Source: VRUE01 sp963844395 (GTDB taxonomy: Bacteria > Actinomycetota > Thermoleophilia > Solirubrobacterales > 70-9). From it: DNA of 64,000 bases. The translations under genes and the position numbers were made by a program. Positions 54,953-63,527 of this stretch are shown here, piece by piece. The notes beneath the pieces are model-generated. The model saw only the letters and a program-made list of their open reading frames with translations. It had not been told where the DNA came from and ran no database searches. Location of the stretch: contig CAWJNX010000001.1 in the NCBI GenBank assembly GCA_963844395.1, forward strand, positions 186,001 through 250,000, in the 5' to 3' direction. How positions within the stretch are numbered: the stretch's first letter is position 1; each line of letters begins with the position of its first letter.

Positions 54953-55506
54953 CGACTCTTCGCCAGGAATTCGTCCGCCCGCGCCAGCGCGCGCTGCTTG
55001 CGCGCCTCGTCGAGCTTCCGGCCGCGACGTCTCAAAGATGCCTCGCGCGCGCGCAGCCGCTGCCAGATCGCTGCGCGATCGACAAGTACACGGGCATCCT
55101 CGAGGGCCATCGCCAGGAACATCGGGTCCGCTTCTGCGTCGGCCAAGTCAATGACATCAACCGAGCAACCGACCGCCCGTTCGAGCCTATCCTCCAGATC
55201 GAGCTCGCGCATGAAGTCCGAGTCCCGAAGGTCTGCGATCACATCGACGTCGCTCCGCTCGGTGTCGTCGCCTCTCGCCACTGAGCCGATCAGCATCGCG
55301 AAGCGGACGTTGTGTTCGGTCCGCAGCGCCTCGCGCAGGTTTGCGATCAAGGGCCAATGGCGGCGCACGTACCGATCCTCCGAAAACGGCAGCTCGAGCT
55401 TGCGAGCGGACGGTCGAGTCGCTCGCAGAACGCCTTCGTTGATCGCACGCCGCAGCGTTCGCTCGTTGACGCCCATGTCTCTCGCCAAGAGGGCCAGCGC
55501 AGTCAT
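54949..55506 (-). CDS. nucleotidyltransferase antitoxin (MNT) with N-terminal HTH
   Basis: A 185-residue protein. Residues 1-45 read as a MerR/excisionase-like helix-turn-helix (LARDMGVNERTLRRAINEGVLRA). Residues 70-110 carry the polymerase-beta-type nucleotidyltransferase signature GSVARGDDTERSDVDVIADL, the GS-x10-DxD motif. MNT antitoxins modify the HEPN partner by adding AMP. The added DNA-binding domain is not usual for MntA and would let the antitoxin repress its own promoter. A perfect TATAAT box ends 6 bases before the ATG, so the transcript is probably leaderless. Composition is AT-richer than neighbours. Confidence 0.75.
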   Translation of the reverse strand: MTALALLARDMGVNERTLRRAINEGVLRATRPSARKLELPFSEDRYVRRHWPLIANLREALRTEHNVRFAMLIGSVARGDDTERSDVDVIADLRDSDFMRELDLEDRLERAVGCSVDVIDLADAEADPMFLAMALEDARVLVDRAAIWQRLRAREASLRRRGRKLDEARKQRALARADEFLAKSR

Positions 55507-55555
55507 GTGTCCATTATAAGCAATCTATATGTCCGTTATTTCCTTTCATATGTCC
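55505..55555 (-). promoter_or_regulatory. promoter and triple-repeat operator of the MNT-HEPN module
   Basis: TATAAT (minus strand, 55518-55513) precedes the ATG at 55506 by six bases. Three direct repeats with core GGACAYAT lie at 55512-55505, 55534-55527 and 55555-55548, spaced 22 and 21 bases, two helical turns apart. The first overlaps the start codon, the second lies upstream of the -10 box, and the third is near the expected -35 region. They are good candidates for binding sites of the HTH domain of the MNT protein. Confidence 0.65.
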
Positions 55556-55609
55556 GATAGCGCAGGTAAGAGAAAGCGACGGGGAACCCCAGCTGAAAGC
55601 TTCGGAGCG

Positions 55610-56705
55610 CTAACCGAGAAGCTCGCTGAGCGCGGCGAGGAAGCGATCGTTCTCCGCCGGGGTGCCGTAGCTGACCCGGATGTGGCCCGGTCCGCCGAGG
55701 GCGGTGCCGGGTCGGACGGCGATCTGATGCTCGGCGAGGGCGGCGACGATCTCGCGCCTCGTCGGTGTCGCCGAGGTCGATCCAGGAGAAGTTGGTTTGC
55801 GTCGCCGCGGTCTCCAGACCGATCTCGCGCACGGCCTCCTCGACCCGGACCCGCTCGACGGTCGTCTGCTCGACGCGGCGCTCGACGTCGTCCTGGTGCA
55901 GGATCGCCTCGGCGGCAGCCGCCTGGGCCAGGGCATTGACGCTGAACGGCTGCCGGACCGCGTCGACGGCGGCGCGGAACTTCGCCGAGCCAAGTGCGAA
56001 GCCGACCCGCAGGCCGGCGAGGCCGTAGACCTTGCTGAAGGTCCGCAGCACGACCAGGTTGGGGAAGTCGGCGAGCAGGTCGCGGGTGACGTCGGGGTCA
56101 TCGTCGGTCTGGAACTCGGCGTAGGCCTCGTCGAGGACGATCGTCACGTGGCTGGGCAGCCGCTCGCAGAAAGCGGCGATCCGCGCCGCCGGCAGGTGGG
56201 TGCCGGTCGGATTGTTGGGGTTGCAGACGAGAACGAGCTGGGTCGCCGCGGTGATCTCAGCGGCCATCGCGTCGAGGTCGTGGAAGTCGCCCGCGGCAAG
56301 CGGCACGCGGACCTCGTGCGCTCCGGTCAGCGCCGCCAGGTGCGGGTAGATCGAGAAGGAGGGCCAGGCGTAGAGGACCTCGGCGCCGGGCTCGCAGAGC
56401 GCCTCGGCGGCGGCGAGCAGGATCTCGCAGGAGCCGTTGCCGACCGCGACGTGGCCGGGCTCAATCTCGTAGCGCTCGGCGATCCGTTGGCGCAACAGGG
56501 TCGCGCCGGGGTCGGGGTAGCGGTTCATCGCCGTCGCCGCGGCGCGGATCGCCTCCACGACCTTCGGGTGCGGCGAAAATGGCGACTCGTTCGAGGCCAG
56601 CTGGGCGATCTCGCCGGCGGCGATCGCCTCGGGCGCCTTGCCGGTCGGCACGCCGGCCTGGTAGCCCGGCATGCGGGCGAGCTTCTCCGCGAAGGTGACA
56701 GTCAT
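55610..56705 (-). CDS. hisC: histidinol-phosphate/aromatic aminotransferase (one frameshift)
   Basis: A PLP-dependent aminotransferase of the HisC family. Seen: LASNESPFSPHPKV, VGNGSCEILLAAAEAL, CNPNNPTGTHLP, VLDEAYAEF and the PLP lysine in RTFSKVYGLAGLRVGFALG. The C-terminus crosses frames near 55763 (one extra base) and ends HIRVSYGTPAENDRFLAAL. 364 residues. The aromatic-synthesis neighbourhood (aroH, aroF, tyrA, aroA) suggests it serves as the aromatic aminotransferase (Pat-like) for phenylalanine or tyrosine, though true histidine synthesis cannot be excluded. Confidence 0.87.
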
Positions 56706-56730
56706 GCGCCCATTGTGGCCGACCGCCGGG

Positions 56731-57105
56731 CTACTGGGCGGCGTGCAGGTCGGAACGCAACTCCTGGGTCGGCCCCAGGTAAGCGTGCGCCGGAACGTGG
56801 CCGGCCGGTGCGTAGTAATGGACCATGGCGCGGATCACGCGCGGCATCGCGCCTGGAACAGGGATCTCGCGACAGCAGAGCAGTGGCACCGCCTCCAGCC
56901 CGAGGCCGCGCGCCGCGACAGCGGGGAACTCGGCGTCGAGGTCGTCGGTTGTGGTGAACAGGCAGCTGACCATGGCCTCCGGCTCGAGCACGTTGCGCTC
57001 GAGTAGCTCCTGCATCAGCTCCGCCGTCGCGTCGGCGATCGCGTTCGGCTCGTTGGCCTCCGCCTGGACGGCGCCGCGCACCGCGAAGAGTCTCTGCTCA
57101 TCCAT
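56731..57105 (-). CDS. aroH: chorismate mutase, AroH type
   Basis: A 124-residue trimeric AroH-class chorismate mutase. Active-site residues known from the Bacillus enzyme are visible: Arg in AVRGAVQAE, Cys in LLCCREI, Arg in PRVIRAMV, Tyr in HAYLG and Arg in LRSDL. It converts chorismate to prephenate, the substrate of tyrA nearby. It is intact and lies 25 bases upstream of hisC on the same strand. The AroH class is the less common one, found mainly in Gram-positive bacteria and cyanobacteria. Confidence 0.9.
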   Translation of the reverse strand: MDEQRLFAVRGAVQAEANEPNAIADATAELMQELLERNVLEPEAMVSCLFTTTDDLDAEFPAVAARGLGLEAVPLLCCREIPVPGAMPRVIRAMVHYYAPAGHVPAHAYLGPTQELRSDLHAAQ

Positions 57106-57157
57106 CGCCGCAATCTTTTCAGGTAGACGTGACGCGGCCTATGGACGCATATGGCCC

Positions 57158-57850
57158 TTAAGCCGCGGCACGTCGCAGGAGGGCGATCTCGTCTGGTGAG
57201 AGACGGCGGGCCGCGCCCTCGGCGAGGTCGCCCAGCTCGATCGGGCCGAAGCGGACGCGGCACAGCGCCACGACCTTGTTGTCCACCGCCTCGACCATGC
57301 GCCGCACCTGCCGGTTGCGCCCCTCGCGCAGAACGATCTCGATCTGCCGGGCGCCGAGGCGACGAACCTCAGCCGGCGCCGTCCGCCCGTCCTCCAGCTC
57401 GACCCCGGCGGCCAGTTGACGCAGGTCGGCTTCCGAGGGCGGCCTGCGCAGCTCAACTTTGTAGGTCTTCTTCACTTCGTAGCGCGGGTGGGTCAGCCGG
57501 TTCGCCAGCTCGCCGTCGTTGGCAAGCAGCAACAGCCCGGTCGAGTCCGCGTCGAGCCGGCCGACCGGGTAGAGCCGCGCCTCCGAGCTGACCAGCTCGA
57601 CTACGGCCGGTCGGTCCCCGGGCTCGCGGGCGGTGGAGACGACGCCGGCCGGCTTGTTGACCACCCAAACCTCCCGCGGCTCTGGCGCGACGGAGCCGCC
57701 ATCGATCCGCACGTCGTCGCCCTCGCTCACGTCGCGCGCCGGGTCGGTGACGACCTCGCCGCCGACGCTGACGCGCCCGGCGGCGATCAGCTTCTCCGCA
57801 GCTCGCCGCGAAGCGACTCCTCCGTGGGCGAGGAACTTCGCCAGCCTCAC
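57158..57850 (-). CDS. rluB: 23S rRNA pseudouridine synthase, RluB/RsuA family
   Basis: A 230-residue RsuA/RluB enzyme. The N-terminal S4 RNA-binding domain is MRLAKFLAHGGVASRRAAEKLIAAGRV. The catalytic motif with the nucleophilic Asp is GRLDADSTGLLLLANDGELANRLTHP. It ends in a short Leu/Arg tail. It starts with GTG 57850 and has no obvious Shine-Dalgarno, because the 76-base gap to scpB is filled by a hairpin. The scpA-scpB-rluB order is conserved in Gram-positive bacteria. Confidence 0.92.
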   Translation of the reverse strand: MRLAKFLAHGGVASRRAAEKLIAAGRVSVGGEVVTDPARDVSEGDDVRIDGGSVAPEPREVWVVNKPAGVVSTAREPGDRPAVVELVSSEARLYPVGRLDADSTGLLLLANDGELANRLTHPRYEVKKTYKVELRRPPSEADLRQLAAGVELEDGRTAPAEVRRLGARQIEIVLREGRNRQVRRMVEAVDNKVVALCRVRFGPIELGDLAEGAARRLSPDEIALLRRAAA

Positions 57851-57855
57851 GACGA

Positions 57856-57921
57856 GAGAGCCGGGGGAGATCCCGGCGGAGCCTCCCCGCTGTTGCTCCG
57901 ACGGGATCTCCCCCGGCTCTC
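57856..57921. terminator. long hairpin between scpB and rluB
   Basis: Perfect 20-base arms (57856-57875 with 57902-57921) continue after one G-A mismatch into a further six pairs (CGGAGC/GCTCCG), leaving a 12-base loop. It fills the gap between the scpB stop and the rluB GT G start. No U-tract. It could terminate scpB transcription or reduce rluB expression by masking its start. Confidence 0.55.
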
Positions 57922-57926
57922 CCCCG

Positions 57927-58499
57927 TCATGGCTCGGCGCGTTGCTCTCCGGCCTTGAGCAATCTCTCGCGAAGCTCGCGCTCGTCCTCCGGCGTCGGAT
58001 CGAACTTCGATGGATCGGGCAGTTGATCGAGTCCCGCCAAGCCGAAGAGCTTTTCGAACAGCTCCGTGGTCTTGAATAGAGCGGCGCCGAACTGCGAACG
58101 GCCCGACTCCTCTATCAAGCCACGCTCGGTCAGCGTCTGCGCGGCCGACTCCGAGGAGACGCCGCGGATCCGCGCCACCTCCGGCCGCGAGACCGGCTGT
58201 AGGTAGGCGACGATCGCCAGCGTCTCGGCCTGCGCCTGGGTCAGCGGCGGCGTCCGCGGCTTGGCGAGCAAGCGCCGCGCAGCGTCCTCGCTGGCCGGAT
58301 CGCTGGCCAGGGCGAAGCCGCCGGCCACCTCGCGCAGGACGACTCCCCGCCTACCCTCGGCGAGGTCTTCGCGCAGCAGGTCGATCGCCTCGGCGACCTG
58401 GCCTTCGGTCGCACCGGTCGCCTCGGCGAGGTCGGCGACAGCGACGGGCTGCGGCGAGAGGAAGAGCAGCGCCTCGATCGTGCGCGGTAGATCGCTCAT
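57927..58499 (-). CDS. scpB: segregation and condensation protein ScpB
   Basis: A 190-residue winged-helix kleisin-partner protein. Seen: IEALLFLSPQPVAVADLAEATG, then the second WHD ETLAIVAYLQPVSRPEVARIRGV, TLTERGLIEESG and a C-terminal FEKLFGLAGL. With ScpA it bridges SMC heads. It overlaps scpA by four bases. It is intact. The SMC of this genome is unusually short, so the partner pair is present but its geometry may differ. Confidence 0.93.
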   Translation of the reverse strand: MSDLPRTIEALLFLSPQPVAVADLAEATGATEGQVAEAIDLLREDLAEGRRGVVLREVAGGFALASDPASEDAARRLLAKPRTPPLTQAQAETLAIVAYLQPVSRPEVARIRGVSSESAAQTLTERGLIEESGRSQFGAALFKTTELFEKLFGLAGLDQLPDPSKFDPTPEDERELRERLLKAGEQRAEP

Positions 58500-59227
58500 C
58501 CCGACCCCCCCGCCCTGCGAATCTCGATCGGGCCGAGCGGCTCGCCCTGCTTCCAGGTCACCTCGCCCTTGCGGTACAGCTCGAGCAGAGCGAACAGGGT
58601 GACCGCCTGGGTGAGCCGGTCCTCGCCGCCGAACTGCTCGTCGAAGTCGATGCTGGAACGACCGGCGAGCGCGTCGCGCAGGGCGCGCAGGCGCCGCTCC
58701 AGCGAGACGGTCGGCCGGATGTGGCCGATCTCGAGCCGGGGCGGCTCGGTGAGCAGATCGCCGAGCGCGGCGGCCAGCCGTTCCGGATCGTAGGCGGCCG
58801 TCGCCGCCTCGAGCGCGACCTGGCGCAGGCGCGGCGGCAGCGGCGCCGAGCGGTACAGGTAGCCGCGCGCGGCCTCGAAGCGCTCGACCAACGACGCCGC
58901 GGCGTCGCGGTAGCGCCGGTACTCGAGCAGGCGCGCGAGCAGCTCCTCGACCGCCTCCTCGGGCGCCAACTCCTCCATCTCGCCGTCGGCGCCGGGCAGC
59001 ATCAGGCGCGACTTCAGCTCCAGCAGCGCCGCGATCAGGACCAGGAACTCGGTCGCTACCTCCAGCTCCAGCTCGCCCTCGCGCTCCAGATGCTCGACGT
59101 AGGCGACCACCACCTCGGCCAGCTGCACCTCCAGCAGGTCGACCTCCTCGCGCAGCAGCACCGCCAACAGCAGGTCGAAGGGCCCGGCGAAGACGTCGAG
59201 CTCGAGGTCGAGTTCAGCGACGCTCAT
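58496..59227 (-). CDS. scpA: segregation and condensation protein ScpA (kleisin)
   Basis: A 243-residue kleisin. N-terminal FDLLLAVLLREEVDLLEVQLAEV binds the SMC neck and the C-terminal winged helix (DRLTQAVTLFALLELYRKGEVTWKQGEPLGPIEI) binds the other head. It begins 9 bases after trpS and overlaps scpB by four bases. Together with smc at 18.6-21.0 kb it forms the condensin complex. Confidence 0.92.
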   Translation of the reverse strand: MSVAELDLELDVFAGPFDLLLAVLLREEVDLLEVQLAEVVVAYVEHLEREGELELEVATEFLVLIAALLELKSRLMLPGADGEMEELAPEEAVEELLARLLEYRRYRDAAASLVERFEAARGYLYRSAPLPPRLRQVALEAATAAYDPERLAAALGDLLTEPPRLEIGHIRPTVSLERRLRALRDALAGRSSIDFDEQFGGEDRLTQAVTLFALLELYRKGEVTWKQGEPLGPIEIRRAGGSG

Positions 59228-59236
59228 CGACCCAAA

Positions 59237-60236
59237 TTAACGCGGCGCGCCGATGCCCATGCGCTCGCGGACCGCGGCGACGGTTGGTGCGGCGATCGCG
59301 CGGGCCTTCTCGGCGCCGGCGGCGAGTGCCGCCTCAAGAGCCGCCTCGTCGGGGCGCAGCTCAGCGTAGCCCTCGCGGATCGGCGCCAGCAGCTCGACCA
59401 CAGCCTCGCCGACGGCCTTCTTGAAATCGCCATAGCCGGAGCCCTCGAACTCGGCTTCAATCTGGGCAGGCCTCGCTGCCGCGGGCGACGGCGAGAATTT
59501 CGATCAGGTTGGTTACTCCCGGTTTGTCCGGCGAGCGAACGATCTCGCGTCCCGAGTCGGTGACGGCGCTGCCGAGCTTCTTGCGGATCGCGTCCGGCTC
59601 GTCGAGGACGAGGAGGGTCCCCTGCTCGGTGCCGCCGGTCGTCGACATCTTCCGCTCCGGCTCCTGCAGGTCCATGATCCGGGCGCCGACCTCGGGGATG
59701 CGGAACTCGGGCACGACCAGGGTCTCGCCGAAGCGCTCGTTGAAGCGCCGCGCGATCTCCCGCATCAGCTCGACGTGCTGGCGCTGGTCGTCGCCGACCG
59801 GCACCTCGGTGGCGCGGTAGGCGAGCACGTCGGCGGCCATCAGCACCGGGTAGAAGAAGAGCGCCGCCGAGACCAGCTCGCGCTGTTTCGCCGACTTGTC
59901 CTTGAACTGGTGCATGCGGTTGAGGTCGCCGTGGGAGGTAACGGCGGAGAGCAGCCAGGTCAGCTCGGTGTGCTCGTTGACGTCGGACTGGCGGAAGAGG
60001 ATGCAGCGCTCCGGGTCGAGCCCGGCGGCGAACAGGATCGCCGTCGTGTCGTAGAAGCGCTCGCGCAGCTCGGCCGGGTCGTAGGTGACCGAGATCGCGT
60101 GCAGGTCGACGATGCAGAAGATCGCCGGCTCGCCGCGCTCCTGCCCCTCGACGTACTGGCGGATCGCCCCGATGTAGTTGCCGAGGTGCTTGCGGCCGGT
60201 CGGCTGGATGCCGGAGAAGATGATCGGGGCTGGCAC
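59237..60236 (-). CDS. trpS: tryptophanyl-tRNA synthetase (one frameshift near 3' end)
   Basis: A class I synthetase of 332 residues. The HIGH-like motif is GRKHLGNYIGA after FSGIQPTG, and the KMSKS motif reads KMSTT in MDLQEPERKMSTTGG. The tryptophan-binding region DLHAISVTYDP follows the HIGH motif. One extra base near 59468 must be removed, after which the C-terminal anticodon-binding helices read on to AVRERMGIGAPR. The frame is open upstream, but GTG 60236 gives the family N-terminus VPAPIIFSG. Its 5' region contains a long inverted repeat; no T-box or leader peptide was recognised. Confidence 0.93.
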
Positions 60237-60254
60237 GGCGCGGAGCCTATTCGG

Positions 60255-60353
60255 GGGGCGGGGACGGGGTCCCTCTCGCCCGGACAAGTGCCGCCCTAAT
60301 GAGGGCGGCACTTTGAGTATCCGCCCGTTCGAGAGGGACCCCGTCCCCGCCCC
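60255..60353. terminator. two-tier inverted repeat between the MFS gene and trpS
   Basis: Outer arms of 24 bases (60255-60278 with 60330-60353) are perfectly complementary. The inner hairpin AAGTGCCGCCCT/AGGGCGGCACTT (60286-60297 with 60302-60313) has a four-base AATG loop. The right arm abuts the MFS stop codon at 60354, and the left arm ends 19 bases before the trpS start. It is likely the terminator of the MFS gene. Confidence 0.6.
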
Positions 60354-61990
60354 TCAAGCGGGCTCGGGTTCGGGTGCCTCGTCTCCGGCAGCAGCCGGCT
60401 CGCGGGAGGAGCTGTCTGCGTCCGAGCCGTGGCCGCACTCGCCAGCTGCGGCGGCGCCACGGCTCGGCATCGCTTCGATTCGCCGCCGCGGGTTCTCGAT
60501 CCCGAGGCCGGCGACGATGCCACCCGGCGATCATCAGCAGGCCGGCGATCAGGACGCCGAGGTGGAAGGCGGAGGTGGAGGCGTCGGCCGAGGCGCGCTG
60601 CGAACTCGAGCTGCTTCGGCTTGGGGCAGGGCACCGGTGGCCGGCACCGCGAGCGGTTGCTCCTTGGCGTCCGAGACGGCGCTCGCTGCCTCCGGGCCGA
60701 GCGGGCGCTCGCCAAGGTTCGCGTTCAGGGTCGAGCCGAAGCTGGCCGAGATCACGGCGCCGAGCACGGCGATCGCCAGCAGGCCGGCGACCCGCGAGAT
60801 GCCGTTGTTGACGCCGGAGGCGATGCCGACGTGGCGCTCCTCGACCGAGTCGAGCACGGTCGCGGTCAGCGGCGCTACCGTCGCCGCCAGGCCGAGGCCG
60901 AAGACGACGATCGCCGGCAGACACGTCGGCTGAGGTAGTCGGGCGAGGAGTCGACGCGCAGCAGCAGGAGCAGCCCGAGACCGCCGACGATCGGACCGGC
61001 GCACATCGGCGCCCGCGGACCGACGCCGGACGCGATTCGCCCGAACCGAGGCGAGAGGACGAAGAGGATCACCGAGATCGGCGTCGTCGCCAGGCCCGCC
61101 TCGATCGGCGAGTAGCCGGCGACCTGCTGGAGGAAGAGCGTGACGAAGAAGAGGCCGCCGATCAGGCCCGCGTAGGCGGTCAGGGTGGTCAGGTTGGCGA
61201 CCCAGAAGTTGCGGATCCGGAACAGCGCCAGGTCGAGCATCGGGTGGCGGGCACGCGCCTCGCGCAGGAGGAAGAGCGCGAAGCAGGCAATCGCCGGCGA
61301 TCATCGGAGCCCAGACGAGCGGATCGCCCCAGCCGTGGCTCGGCTGTTCGATCAGCGCGAAGACGGGACCCGCCAGTCCGGCGGCCGAGAGGCCGATCCC
61401 GAGCCAGTCAACGCCGCGGAACGCCTCCGGGTCGCGGCTCTCGCGCACCGCGTACATGGTCAGCGCCACGGTCACCGCGATCAGCGGCAGGTTGATCCAG
61501 AAGATCGCCCGCCAGGAGAGCGCCTCGATCAGCGCCCCGCCCCCGGCCGGCCCGAACACGGTGGCGATTCCGGTCCAGGCCGTCCAGGTCCCGACCGCCT
61601 TGCCGCGTGCCGCGCCCTCGAAGGTGGCGGCGACGATCGCCAGCGAGCCCGGCACCAGCAGCGCCCCGGCGATCCCCTGCAGGGCGCGGGCGCCGATCAG
61701 GAACTCGACCGAGGGCGCCACGGCGCAGAGGAACGAGGTCGCGCCGAAGGCGATAGGCCGAAGACGAACATCCGCCGCCGCCCGAACTGGTCGCCGAGCG
61801 AGCCGCCGACCAGGAGCAGCGAGACCAGGGTCAGCATGTAGGCCTCGACGACCCACTGCTGCCCGGCAAGGCCGGCGTCGAGGTCGTCGGCGACGGCCGG
61901 CAGCGCCACGTTGACCACGGTCGAGTCGAGGAAGACGACCGTCGAGCCGAGGATCGTCGCGACCAGCGTCAGGCGCTGCCGGCGGGACAC
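60354..61990 (-). CDS. DHA2-family MFS efflux transporter (five frameshifts)
   Basis: A drug/H+ antiporter of the 14-helix DHA2 family. Motifs: LDSTVVNVALPAVADDL in helix 1, GGSLGDQFGRRRMFVFG (motif A), GARALQGIAGALLVPGSLAIV (motif C) and GVNNGISRVAGLLAIAVLG in the second half. Shifts occur near 61750 (-1), 61290 (+1), 60925 (-1), 60600 (-1) and 60517 (+1). The corrected protein is 545 residues with a Glu/Ala/Pro-rich cytoplasmic tail. It lies between trpS and the FetAB-like genes; no TetR or MarR regulator gene is next to it. Its substrate is unknown. Confidence 0.82.
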
Positions 61991-61994
61991 CGGC

Positions 61995-62773
61995 TCAGTG
62001 TATGCCGAGCTCCCGCAGCTGCTGCGCCGGAGTGAAGAAGTTGCGGTAGGCGAGGCTGGTGGCGACCAGGGCGGCGATCGAGACGCTTCCCAGCAGCGCG
62101 TAGAGGAGGATCAGCTGCAGGCGGACCGCGTCGGCCGGCTCGGCTCCGGCGAGCAGCATGCCGACCATCGTGCCGGGGAAGAAGATCAGGCCGGTCGTCT
62201 TGGTCGAGTCGATCAGGGCGATCGTCCCCGAGCGCAGGGCGCGGCGGACGGTCGGCGCCGCGCGCCTCGCGCGCGGTGGCTCCGAGCGCCAGCGTGCCCT
62301 CGATCCGCGCCCGCGAGTCGGCGACCTCGTCGCCGAGCCGGTTCAGCGCCACCGCGGCCGCGGTCATCGCGTTGCCGATCACCATGCCGCCGACCGGGAC
62401 CAGGTAGCGCGGCGTCGGCTCGAAGATGCCGAGCGCGACGACCAGGCCGAGCGTGGTCGCTCCCGCCGCCGTGAGGGCGATCAGCAGCGGCCAGAAGGCG
62501 CCGGGGACCCGCTTGGCACGGCCGCGCGCGGTGATCGCGCCGAAGAGGACCATCACGGCGAGCAGCACCAGGACCAGCCAGATCGTGTCCGCCTCGAAGA
62601 TCAGCTCGATCGCGTAGCCGATCGCGGTGAGCTGGACGAAGGAGCGGATCGCGGCCTCGGCGATGTCGCCCTCCAGGTCGGCGCGCCGCCAGAAGCGAGA
62701 TCGCGGCGGCGAGTGCGACCAGCGCGAGGGCGGCGGCGACCTGTCCCAGCGAGACGTCGATCGAGGCACTCAT
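61995..62773 (-). CDS. UPF0014 / FetB-like ABC transporter permease (two frameshifts)
   Basis: A 258-residue membrane protein of the UPF0014 (FetB/YbbM) family with about seven helices. It includes SFVQLTAIGYAIELIFEAD, the invariant VGGMVIGNAMTAAAVALNRL loop and TTGLIFFPGTMVGMLLAG. One extra base near 62697 and one near 62270 must be removed. Its start overlaps the ATPase gene stop (ATGA), so the pair is one unit. E. coli FetAB exports iron; that role is only inferred here. Confidence 0.83.
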
Positions 62774-63434
62774 GCCAACGCCTCCTCGAGCGGCCGGACG
62801 CGACAACCCGTCCCGCCTCCAGGCGCAGTGCGCTGTCGGCCAGCCGCCGCGCCTGCTCGGGGTCGTGGCTGACGACGACCAGCGAAATCTCCAGCTCGCG
62901 GCGCAGCCGCGCCAGCGTCGCCTCGACCTCGTCACGGGCGGCCTGGTCGAGCGCCGAGGTCGGCTCGTCGAGCAGCAGGACGCGCGGTTCCTGGCTCAGC
63001 GCCCGGGCCAGCATCGCCCGCTGCCGCTCGCCGACGGAGAGCTCGCCGACGTCGCGCTCGGCGAAGCCGGGATCGAGGCCGGCAAGGCGCAGGCAGCGCT
63101 CGGCATCGAGCTCGACCCCGGCCAGCTCGGCGGCGTAGCGCAGGTTCGACTCGACCGTCCCGTCGAGCAGCGCCGGCAGCTGCGGCACCAGCGAGACCTC
63201 GCGCCGCAGCGCCAGCGGGTCGTACTCGAGCAGCGGCCGGTCGCGGTAGGAGATCGTGCCGCGATCGGGGTCGGCGAGCCGGTTGAGAAGGCGCAGCAGC
63301 GTCGACTTGCCGCTGCCCGAGGGCCCGACGACCGCGGTCGCGCCGGCCGGGATCTCGGCGCTGACCGAGTCGAGGACCCGGCGGCCGCCGCGGCTGAGGC
63401 CGATCTCGCGAAGCTCGAACAGCACGCCGGCCAT
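62770..63434 (-). CDS. FetA-like ABC transporter ATPase (one frameshift at 3' end)
   Basis: A 221-residue ATP-binding subunit. Walker A is GPSGSGKSTLLRLL, the signature LSVGERQRAMLARAL and Walker B RVLLLDEPTSALD, followed by the switch histidine VVVSHDPEQARRLAD. One base is probably missing near 62792; with it restored the protein ends ASGPLEEALA and overlaps the permease start. The 5' end is clear at ATG 63434. It lies divergent from ku across about 93 bases. Confidence 0.87.
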
Positions 63435-63527
63435 GATCCCGCACCGCCCGCAAGATGCATCCCGGCGCGATGGGCCTCCAGCGGCGGGCGGTGCGCGGCT
63501 GCGAGAATCCGGGTAGGTGATTCGCTG
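63435..63527. promoter_or_regulatory. divergent region between ABC ATPase and ku
   Basis: Ninety-three bases lie between two outward starts. On the plus strand AGGTGA (63515-63520) is a good Shine-Dalgarno seven bases before the ku ATG. No clear -10/-35 pair or long palindrome was identified. Confidence 0.4.

Noticed and set aside
60237..60353. T-box or tryptophan leader peptide before trpS
   Set aside because: No T-box sequence, no run of Trp codons; the gap is filled by the inverted repeat that abuts the MFS stop.
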